DNA of 64,000 nucleotides from Paracyclopina nana (lineage: Eukaryota > Arthropoda > Copepoda > Cyclopoida > Cyclopettidae), in assembly GCA_019096065.1 (NCBI GenBank), contig JAGUCH010000002.1:13094501-13158500 (forward strand), written 5' to 3'. Position numbers and translations under genes: made by a program. Each line of letters begins with the position of its first letter. Position 1 is the first letter of the stretch. Positions 10,331 to 21,600 of the stretch are shown one piece after another. A model generated the notes under the pieces. That model was not told the origin of the DNA, did no database searches, and saw only the letters and a program-made list of their open reading frames with translations.

Positions 10331-10637
10331 GGCGGTGATTCTAACTTCTAACTGAGTTTCAGTATACAGCATTTCAGCTAGAAGCCAGTAGAGTGCTGAA
10401 TTTTGATGAGTCAGTGGGCAGTGGCCACTGGCCACAGACCAGCCAAGCGAGCGCGAGTTGACTTAGGTCACCTCGCACATTTTTCATTCCTCGCTGCGCT
10501 CGGATGAAAAATAGTTGCTCGGTTCTCAAATTTTTCCCGACCTCTCAGGGATTTTTCTTGGGGTCTAACTTTTGCTGAGGCGGTAGGGAACTATTATTCT
10601 CGTGCGCGTCAAATTGGCTTTTTGATCCACTATGGCA

Positions 10638-10707
10638 TGGAATATCCTAGAATTGAACCTTAGATGGTTGGATTTTAGAATCCAACGCTTTAACCGCTGT
10701 GATATGG
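10638..10707 (-). other. tRNA-like relic or SINE head
   Basis: On the minus strand, CAGCGGTTAAAGC resembles a tRNA D-arm/A-box. A perfect hairpin GTTGGAT/ATCCAAC resembles an anticodon arm, and GGTTCAATTC resembles the B-box. Partial pairing of ATATC with GATAT could be an acceptor stem. The anticodon loop does not have the normal seven bases with a five-pair stem, so it is not a functional tRNA as read. A tRNA-derived SINE is the alternative. Confidence 0.4.
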
Positions 10708-10881
10708 AAACTTCATATATTTAAGTTGATATTACAGGACTATTTTAACATTATGTAAGCCAGATGATGAGAAAAAAGTATAGGCATGACTGGGACTTGC
10801 TTTTTAAAGTCTTTTCTATTGCGCCCAAAGCACAGGTTGCCAGAAAAATAATTTTTATCCATATGGGCGGCATGTAGCCCA

Positions 10882-11719
10882 TCAAAGCTGAGGGAAAGCA
10901 TCAGCGAATTTTACCCAAGGTCTAGGTTGATAATCAATCTGGAAGCTGTCTACAGAAGCGGTCAGCATGTATGTGGCTCCTCGCAGGAGAAGATTGTATT
11001 TCCTCTCGCCCTCAAGCGAATATGATGAGATTATATCCCAAGTCTGAGCAAGATGGGCCATTAGCAATTCATTTTGGAGGACTAATGCATTTATTTTCGA
11101 GCGTCCATCTTCCGGGAATTCGCATCATTTCATCCTCTTGGATGCGTGCCCCACTAAAAAGGTTTTTTATATTTATTGCGGCTGTGCATTAGTTCGGTCT
11201 TTTGTCATCTTATTAGGCCTAGCTCCTTGTTGGTGACCACAACACACACAACAATGAGCTGCAGCCAAGGAAAACAAATGTCACGGATACCAAGATGTAT
11301 TCGGCCACATTGTTGTCGCCCTCGCAGATAAAGTGTCGACAAAGCAAGAATAACGAAGAGCCCCTATGGAACTATATTTAAGGTATAGCAGCATAAAGCC
11401 CACCAGGAAGAAAGGTCGCATGACAATAGTAACAAGGGGCCGGGTTTCTTTCAATTTCTCGAGATTATCAGCTCTGGCAGCCCATATTTTTTGGCAAGAT
11501 CAGTCTTCTCCTTCTTGGATGTGTCACGCAAGGACGATCGGCTAATCGAGTCGACAATTGGGGCGGGAGATGATTCCATCGGACGATTTTCTTTTTCTCA
11601 GCTACTGCCATGGCCTTCATCAATTGCTCTACTCGAAGGACACCACTGCAGTCAGCATATCTTCCAAGGATGCTAAAAATTGTGAGCATCCAACGCCATA
11701 TTCTTACGTTGGCTACCAT
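10882..11719 (-). pseudogene. Possible decayed membrane-protein gene
   Basis: Three protein-like stretches lie in order on the minus strand but in different frames: a charged segment (about 11580-11460), a hydrophobic segment containing TIVMRPFFLVGFMLLYLKYS (about 11440-11355), and a second hydrophobic segment containing YILVSVTFVFLGCSSLLCVL (about 11300-11230). Further downstream (11067-10882) is an open stretch ending in a stop. I do not recognise the family. The frame changes over short distances without obvious introns suggest a pseudogene with two predicted membrane helices. It could also be chance. Confidence 0.25.
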
Positions 11720-12227
11720 TATTCCATTTTACTTTGATATCTGCCATGAATGATCAGTAACAATTTCGGATTCTGCGGGAAAAATGGAGTTCTAAGCCAG
11801 TTTCATTTTTGTTAGTATTGCTGTATGACCTAGTTTGTCTTCTCGCGCAAAAAAGGGCTTGGCACACGACGCGCCATAGTATGTGAAGCCGCGATCGGTC
11901 TAACGGCCGTAGCAGGGGCTGTCAGAAGGGCGAAGCGCGATCATTCAAAGACCTTTCCAATGTATGATTGAAGCGTGGTCAGCATCACGAATGCATCGTA
12001 CCAAATCTGCGCACGCTGCTGGCCTTGAGCTGTTCGGAGTTTTACCACCTCACGGGAACGGAGAGCACGCCGTCGGCTTTGTTGACGGGCGTTCGCGGCG
12101 CGAAAGGCGGTTAGATTCGCGCCCCGCGAGCTCACTTTTTGCCGCCCTCATCAAGGAAGATAGATGCCACTTCTGCTCAAGTTGCCATCGAGGCCAAAAC
12201 CATGCCAGCTGTCTGACGCACAACAGC

Positions 12228-12618
12228 ATGTCGCAAGACCCCGCTGCCGACCCTGAGGCCTTCCGCAGGCGGGCAGTGAGGCCCTTTTCCTCGGGGCCTG
12301 ACGACAGCCTGCTTCTACTCAGCCCCACGGCCCCGCCTCCCCCGCCTCCCCCCGAATACCTACCCCCGCCCCCCGTTCCCGCCAGAAACATAAGCTTCCA
12401 CATGGACACATCGACAAGTGATGGAGGTCGCACGGTGACCTCCCAACTGGTGCCAGCCCCCTCCCTCAATCCGAGCTCCTCTCTGGCGGCAGCCACGGCT
12501 GCCGTGGAACACCAGCAATTTCTGCAAAAGAATAATCAAGGCCAAGCCGAAGTGGCCAAGGCTCGCCAATCCATCGGATACAAACCGAGACGAAGACGTC
12601 AGTCTAACGAGTCCTCAG
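12228..12618 (+). other. Stomatin alternative first exon 1a
   Basis: From ATG at 12228 this exon encodes 130 residues with a Pro-rich run ([15 protein letters not shown]), a Ser-rich stretch and a basic end (KPRRRRQS). It ends G|GTAGGC in phase 1, which joins in frame to the stomatin hairpin exon at 24155. The intervening mucin gene has its own start and signal peptide, so this exon more likely belongs to stomatin. Splicing over 11.5 kb is inferred. Confidence 0.6.
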
Positions 12619-15600
12619 GTAGGCCTTGCTTTTCCCATTATCACTGCGCCTCATTAATGTGTGCGTGAGTGAAGGCCTGGGTAATTGGCAACGACGGCTT
12701 GGCCTTCGTGCGAGTGCATGATGCTGTCAATGGACAATGACGTGTAATCCTACAAAAAGCCGTCGACAGCTAGAGGGCTTCCTAATGCGAAAAATTGATC
12801 GGTTTCCTCCGAAGGAAAAAGGGAAACACTCCTCGACACTTTTCACGAGGAGTCCTTGGCCTTTGGCAGCCAAACAGAGCTGAGCAGGATGAGTGATCTT
12901 AATATTCCTCCTTGTGACGATGATTGTCACGGGCAGAAATTGGCACTTAATTACAACTTGGCACCAGACCTAATGGCTAGCAACGAGCACAAAGCATAGC
13001 TCTGCTCGCATACTCAGTTAGGTCAATCGCCACGCTTTTTTAGAAGTGAATCGGTGTATGCTCCGCGGCTAGGATGTATTGTGCCACCCTTAATCCAATT
13101 ATGCAAGAAAAAGCTGCACATATCTTTACGCAGCCCTATTATGCGTTAACGCAGTGTGAGCACCGCAAAAGAAATCATTGCGGAAGAAGAAGCTGTGATA
13201 GGGGAAGGGGTGAAAACATACATACTTACAGCCAGCCATTGTAAAGGGGCAAGTTTGCCATGAATAGAGGGAGATACCCTGAATATAGTAATAATCATAA
13301 TATGCCTGCCTGCTGACAGTGAAAAATCAATAGCTGTACTTGCTCTTCTTGATGCTCGTCAATTATTTAGCGCGTCTGGATTGCCATGGCTCATGCTACT
13401 ACTAATGGGCTTTCTCGCATTGTTTTCGGTCAAAGTCAATGCCACAGTGGCAAAAATGGAATAATCTCCGTGTTTCCGAAATTCGCCCCGAAAAGCTCGC
13501 CGCGAGATGAGAAGGCACGGCTGCAATAAAAATGATATTAGGGAAAAGAATGGAGGCGACCGGCGAGAGCTCACCGTGTTTTTGTTGCGGGGGGAGGAAC
13601 AAAAAGGGCCTTCTTTTTCTTACGTCCTTTTTTTGCCATAGAAACCGAGTCGCCTATAGAAACACAAAACACCAGAATATACAGATTGTAGCTTGCGCCA
13701 CGAGCATAGAGCACCGCGTGATAATTCTCACAGAAGGAAATGAAATTCCTTCTTTTCCTCTTCGTCCAAGGTAAGATCAACATAATTTTAAAGTATTGAT
13801 TGCGATAAGCAATGATTGCATGGTTCCAGCGGGTACGGCCATTTTGAGTGATGGAGCTGCAGTAGATGACTATGAAAATCAGCTGGGAGAGCAGTGCTAC
13901 TGCCCTGGAGATGAATATGCCACTTTAATTGACAAACTGATGGCAGCCATCACGGATGTGACCCGGGAAAAGGCCAAAAAGGCTCCTACCTACAGGGTGC
14001 CCGTCAAAAGGCTTCCAGGATTACCATCAGTCGAGCTGCTGAAGAAAATTGACAAATTCGCCAATCTCACGCGGGAAGAGCTGAACAGTTTGAATTATGA
14101 GGATTTGCATGCGTTGAAGGTGGATGCAGAAGCGCGCGCAGATGTCATGGCCACTCACAACAATAAAACAATCGAGGACAGGATGGACACTTACTTGGAG
14201 CTGAAGAAAATCTATTCGGAGCATCTGCACAACATGACAGTCATCAAGGCGCCAGAAATCAAGGCTGCCCAGGCTGCAGTTTTGAGCGCGGGAGCCTCGC
14301 GAAAAAGGAGAGCAGTCACAAATCGTAAAATGACATAATAATTATAACAACTCCGCAAACGCATTAACATCACTTTTAAAATCCATATGTAGCTGGGGTT
14401 GTGACTGTCCCATCAACTCTCTCAACTTTGGCAGCTTCGGTAGTATCAACGGTAGCACCAATTACGACTCCAAGCACATTGCCCCCTGTTTCCACAATTA
14501 TCACAACAACAACTACTACTACTACAACAACAACCACGACAGTGTCAACTACGACAACAACAACTACAACGACGACGACGACAACAACGACAACTACTAC
14601 AACGACAACTCAATCCACTGAACCTCCGATCACAGAGCCAAGAACAAAGTTTAGCCCACCAAGTAAAATAAAAGCCTTAATTATCAACTTTTAAGCAAAT
14701 ACTATGGCCTTTTTCATGCAGCCAGTGATGTGCGCATACCATACACATATTTGGAGGGAGCTTTCCTCAATTTCGGGAAACTGATTGGTGCCAGCACCTG
14801 CACGCCAAAATACTGCGATGTGCCGGCGATTCAGTTCAGCAAAAAGTTTGTTCTGCATGATATGCCATGGGAAGATGCCTACTACGATCCCGGACTGACT
14901 GCGACAGTGACAGCCATGGATAACATCTCTAAAAGGGTATTTTCACGATTCGCTTCCAAAGCATCATCATTTTGATGAAACTCTGTTTAGCTGAATGCCA
15001 TCGCCATTGCCAACCATACAATGGTCACCCTTGGCTTCAATGGCGTTTTTGTCAAGGCTCTCAAGCCACACACGGTTAGCAATACAACAACAAATGCATC
15101 TGGACGCAAAAAACGAGCAGCCTCGAGCTCATCTGTGGTCGAAGCAGACACCCAAATTGCCTTTAAATCGGACATAAATGCCACTGACCTCGACCACATT
15201 TTTGATGGCTCTGCTCTGAGCACAACGACTGACAATAACTCAACAACTCCGGTCAATGCTAGCTCACTAGATAACATCACAACTGGGCCAGCCTTGAGTA
15301 AAGCCTATAAAATTAATTCGGTCGTCCCAACATGAAGTAAGAAATTCTTTCCTCTTTTTTATGAAGCTGCTAGGGAATGTCATGGATCTGCCCTGACCGA
15401 GTTGAAGCCACAAGCTCCAGCTTGGCTAGCTACAACTTTTGAGCTGGATCAAATTATCCAATCCGGATTCTACATACATTTTACATGCACAAGCACACCG
15501 TTTCCTGAGCTAGCTTACAGAAAGTACATGGAGCCAGGTTAGAGCTAATAAGGAAATTGCTTGAATAGTATACGCGAAAAATGATTGAATTGCATAGATG

Positions 15601-18600
15601 ATTCCGAAGACGATGCCGTGGATGGAAGATTCGGCCTTTTCTGCAGCGATGGTGCATTCGTGCCCCGCACTTGGCCAACTGAAGACCAATGCCAAAAAGT
15701 ACCCATCTGCAAAAACTTGCCTGACCCAGAGCCCTCCAAACTGTATAAAGCTCAAACGCTAGAGTTCATAGCCGAGGGAGAGTTCGTGCATTATGAGTGC
15801 AGTGATCCGACAGCCATTTTAGATGACAACTCCGGAAGAAATTACTTTTCACTCATGTGTAATGGGAATGACAAATTAGGAATTTACGAATTTCCGCTCG
15901 ACTTACCAACGACTACTGATGTACCCACAACTGGGGCAGTAGTGACAACTTTGGCTCCAGCCACAACGATTGCTGCAACGACACCAGCAGCAACCACAAC
16001 CACCCCAGCTATGACAACTACCACCACAACAGCTTCTAGTGGGGGATCTTTCACTCCAATTAACGCATCATTTGTGTTCCCCAAGTGCAGAAAACGGTGT
16101 AGCAACTTTTATATAGGTCGTGCGGATTTTAAGGCTGTCAATGACACAATTGAAATCCGAGCTGGAGATGTGGCAGAGTTCAAATGCAAAGATGGGTTCT
16201 TCATTGATGGAACGGTACACATATGCAAAGTATCATAATTAAAAGCTTCTGATTTCTGAAAATATAGGACCATTCGAATCGAACTTTGATTTCGATGTGT
16301 AAAGATGATGGCAGTTTCACTTTCACCACAGCCAAATGTGCACCTATTCCATGCCTGGATCAGGATATCATTGATGTGACCCCCATCAGCGGGATTTTCA
16401 AGACCAAGGCCACTGGGGAAATTCCTTACTTGGAAAGCATAGCATTCGATTGCACTGATCCGGATAAGGTTCCCAACGATGGAAATGCTGAAGTCGAAGC
16501 TGTTTGCGGGCTGGGAGGAGATTTCATCGAGCCTGTCTGGCCTGACGATCCTGGCTGTGTCCGGACTTGCTCCAACTTTCCAAATGTTCCGAAAATGAAG
16601 AAGGTCTCCGGATTGCCAGTTTTGGCTGGAAGAGCCATCGAGTACATTTGCAGAAATACCAGGAAAATTCCAAGCACTGGAGAGCGCTTTTTCATCAATT
16701 GCACAGACAATGGAAAGTTCGTAGGAGAACTGGAAAATTTCCCTGGAGACGATTGGCCAGATTGCGTCGTGGGCTGCGTGGATTTCCCCGTAATCGAAAA
16801 CTTCAAGCCCTTGGATCGGATGTACAAGCTTCCAAATGACACAGTGGATTATGGATGTGCTAAAAGCGGCCTGATGCCTCACACTGGATTCAACCTGACC
16901 CTCATATGCCTGGACAACGGCACTTTTGTGCCAGTTGATGGCATCCCTAAATGCGTACGTCCTGACACCTGCAGGGCCCCATTTTTTCCTACCCATTCCA
17001 GATTCGTATTGGCTAATGAGGACCGGGTGGCTTACAATCATGGGGAATACATAGAGGTGACGAATCCGACAGTTCTTTTAAGCCTGGTTACCTAGCATAA
17101 ATAATTATGTAACGTTATACATAGATGAAGTGTCGCGACCCAAATCTTGTGGCAGAGGTTCCGGGATTCACCAAGGAAACTTTTGGAGTCAGATGTGGCA
17201 ATTTAAAAAGTTCGCCCACTTTCGAGACTCCACCACCACCGCTTTGGCCAAGATGTATACCACGCGTGTGCACCGGTGTGATGAAAAAGCACCAAGTATT
17301 AATTACACTTTTTTATAGCTGCCTTTTTGTTTTATGCGGCGATAATTCTTCACAACAGGAAATGCTTGGCACATGCATGTGTGAATTCGACGAGTGCGCT
17401 GAATACATTTTTGACAACTTGGTAGATCAATGTCCCTTGGGAAACGAAGGGCCCACATGTGCACTGAACAGCTACTTGGACAACTCGGACGACATTGAGG
17501 GCATATTCCAGGGCTCTCCGCCTCCAGACGCTCCCATTGATTTGGACGTGCAAGAGCTGCATAGGCTATTGGATCGGCTAGTGGATACTCGATACAAGGC
17601 ACTGGAAATCCTAACTGGAGTCACTCCTAATATCACCACTCTGCCACCCTTCTCAACCTTGCCACCAGGCACCAATCCTCCAGGGACAAATACGCCTGCA
17701 GCTGGTACCAATGCTCCAGTAGTGACAACTCAAGCTCCAACCACATTGCCGCCAACCACAGCTCCTCCGGCAGGAAGGAGAAAACGGAGCTATGTGCCAC
17801 TCAGCTGCTCCGAAGTCGTGTCCATCCTCAGGGACATCAACGACTTGGTCGACTATGGCATCACCGATAACATCTACAGAATTGCCACCATTTACCGCCT
17901 CTGCGATTACATCCTTGACACTCCCCTCACTTATGACCACTGCGAGTCAGACGACTTGCCCCCACTCGAGACGGAAATCGATGCATTGATTGGCTACACC
18001 AACAATTTGAACGACAAGGTGCAAAAGATGGTGATTCGCGAGGCTGCAACAGAGATGAGCAGAATTGACGAGGTCCTAGCCAACTACAGCTCGTACCTTG
18101 CTGAGCAAGAGAAAGAAAATACCGCAGAATTCCTCGCCAGACAAAAGGCAGAGGCTGATTTGATTGAGCAAGCCATCCTAGCCAGAGCGTATGAGCCAAC
18201 TACACTCGAGCCCTACTGTGTATGCCCGCAAAATGCGAGAAAAAAACGAGCTGTTGCTGACAACGCTACAATTACCAACCAAACCGCAGCGGAGGATGAT
18301 AATGCGACCACAATTAGCCCAACCACAACAACTCCAGGCATTCCGACCACCACGTGGCCAATCACTTGCCTGTGTCCGGAGGATGACGAATATGACGATG
18401 AAGTGGATCAAATCAATGGAACAATTAGCTCAAATACTACAGCAAATGCGACAACAGACAGCCCATCTAATGAGACGACCATATTAGAAAGCACCCCTGC
18501 AACCACTAACGCAGTTGAGACCACTGTGGCCCAAGTTGTGACCACTGTGGCCCAAGTCGAGACCACTATGGCCCCAACATCAGGAAGGAGGAGGAGATCG

Positions 18601-21600
18601 TTCGAGGAAATCGAGGCTGATGACCTCGAACGATATCGCGAACATCATATAGAAAAACGAGCTATTAAGTATAGATGCAACACCACAATAGTGCTCGGAG
18701 TTATGCTATACGACCTGTACAACAAAAAGGGGATTTGGGGCAACAAATGCTGCTGCAAAGACTACCCCGGGGAACTGTTTCATTTTTTCGCCACTATTGA
18801 CGAGCCCTGGACGAATTCCTTGAGTGACAAGCGCAGCAGCGTGTGGAAAGATTGGAAGAAAATGGTGGACCAAGAGGTGAGGTACATGCTCGGCAACAAA
18901 ATGTACTCCGACCTCAAGAAGGACAACCTGCTAAGAAGCATCAAGTTCTTGGGGTTCAAAAGAACTCCCAAGGGAAAGGTGGGCGTGGAGTTTGAGATTG
19001 AGCTCACACGGCCTCATTGGAACAACACGGCCATTATTGAAACGGCTTTCGAAAACGTGGTAGAAATCTACAGAAATCAATCCGAGGCCGATCAAACGGT
19101 TTTCGGAAAAACAGTCCTGGGCCGATACACTAAAAGGGACTATGTCATCGACCAAGTGGGCGTTTCCCACAAAGCCTCTAGGTATACATGATCTAACTAT
19201 TATGGTATGCTATTATTTCTTTACCTTTCTATATGACAGGATTCCTTGGCCAGTCATTGAGGAGGATACCGATGGCTCTGGATCCGGAGAGGGATCCGGT
19301 GATGGTGATCCAGAGGAGGGGCTGCCCTTGCTTTTCTTCATTTTGGCTCCCATGGGAGCTCTCATCATACTTTGCATTCCGTTTTGCATCGCCCTCAGAA
19401 GCAGAGCTTGCCTCTGCAGGCAATGCTGCTAGGCGAGCTCCTATCGTCCCACCACCATCGCTACAACAATGAAATAAAGTTATTTTCGACGAAAATTGCT
19501 CTTTACATGAAATGACTTTCCTTTTCATTGCTGAATACTATTATCTAGGCCACATTTACCTTGGCCTTGAAAAGCGCGATGGGCCTCTTTTCCAATTAAT
19601 GCATTGCGCACACACATGTAAATAAAACACAAAACTTTCACTGGTGACACAATACATACATAACTACACTGAGGGGAACATGGAATTCAAAGCGGCAAAT
19701 CCTACTAATTGTATCTGAAATTAATGAGATAAGCTTCTTAACTTCCAACTAGAAATAGACCAATAGTATGAAGTTAGTTCTCATCCCATAGTAATGCATA
19801 CACGGTAAGTTGTCAATTCTAGGCCGAGGTGCCAAGCATTCCATTATGCTGTCTGGGCAATAAAGCCTTGGCCTAGATTCACAACAAGGTCGCCGCGCGC
19901 CTGTATTAAGGCCTCTTCACGGTTAAATTAGATAACTCTAGAGGCATTTAAATTGGGTTTTCCTCACAAATTAAAAGGAGATGGAGCTCTACCTCATTAA
20001 GAGGAAAGGGATTTCTCAGACTCCAAGTACTCTCACACGGCTCACAAATAGTGGAAAGCATGAAACGAAAAAGTTCGTAAACGAATGAAAAAAATCTATT
20101 AGAACGACAAATCTAGAGAAACAAGTCGAGTACGCCAACTCATTCACGGGACATCAATTATGCAAACGCTAGAATTGTGCAAGCACACCTGGCAAGGCAT
20201 CATTGCAATCGATTGATGGTACCCTATGCTATTTTGAAGGAAAAAGCTGTTGTTGACTGCAAAACATCTTCTTGACTAATGCATCTTACTCTTCGGATCG
20301 ATTTATGCATGTTTAATCGCACGCATACACTAGGGATATCGGATTCTTCGAGTAGAAATTGTAAAATATCACCTAAAAATAGATGGTGACACAAATGAAA
20401 TTATCGACCGAATCAACTGACGATTGATATGAGTCATTCCGCGTCCGTTCGGGCGTGCCCCTAATAATCAGGTAGACAGTGCAGTGGAGGCTAAGACCTT
20501 TAACTATGTACCTATCCTAAATAATGCTTAATGCATCATTAGGACAATTTTAACTCCCATGTCCAATCGTTAATGCAATGAAAACGTAAGCAAGAGTTTG
20601 CTAACGTAATAGCTGAAAGGACGCGCGAACTCGTGGGAAACTTGGCAGGTTGATATGCTATTCCGCGTCATCGTCGGTAATGGCCTGTTGAAGCTCGAAC
20701 CACGAACCGCAGGAAAAAGCTGTTGCGGCCGTCGTTCCTTCAGCATTAGGACCACCAGCGCTGCGCGATCGCTTTCTATTGTTGTGCAAAGCGCGGCTTT
20801 TACCTCTTTCCGAGTCCAGAAAATTGCTGTCAGGTCTTCAATGTGGATCGGGACTCATGAGTGTTCACAGTACATCCCCAATCATGAGTCAGAGCGACGT
20901 CCAGGTCATCCCCATGGAGGAGAGGGAGGACTCTTCCAGGCGTAGGGAGAGTTGGGTAGAAAATCGACCTGGAGAAATCAAGGGTCCATTTCGATCAGGC
21001 TACCAGTTGTCCTCTGAAGGTAATTCATTTTTTCTTTGGCCTCTTCTTTCTGCCTTCCTTCATCGCTGTTTCCCCAAGGTGGTGATGAGAACGGTTTCCT
21101 CCAAGTCAGAAAGCTGTCAGCTTCCAAATCTCCGTCGATGTACGATGATGCAAGTTAGAGGCCCTATTTCTTTAAATGTATATTAAAAGATCGCAGTCAT
21201 CATCACCTGTTTTTTTCGCACGAGTGGCTCTTCTAAGAAAGTTGATTTTTATAAAGGCAAGACTCGACTCGTCTCGCGAGAAAAAGGCAGAGCAGCGCTT
21301 TTGCCCATGAATAGTTGATGGAGAACCTTTCCAACTATTGCTGCACAAGCATAATGTCAGGGTTGCATTTACTTGTCTTATCAACAAGTTTCACCAAATA
21401 TTGTGCATGTCACCGTTGTAAAAAAACTCATTTACCTTAACTTTTTACGTTGGCCCAGTTAAATCACGCTCCCTTTGTTGTGTTTGTTTACATTTCTCAA
21501 TTGGCGGAAAATCGGAAGTTTTTAATTTTTTTGTCACGCAACCTGTGCGAGTTTTTTTAAAAAGCCATTCTTTTTTTAAAATAAGGAAACCGACATCATT

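Noticed and set aside
9655-10355. Reading frames over the satellite
   Set aside because: Each repeats the same peptide because the DNA repeats; no start context or family match.
12050-12496. 148-residue Gly-rich minus-strand frame
   Set aside because: It is the complement of the poly-Pro stretch in stomatin exon 1a.
16109-17041. 310-residue minus-strand frame opposite the CCP-like exons
   Set aside because: It overlaps phase-consistent plus-strand exons with cysteine modules and has no independent support.
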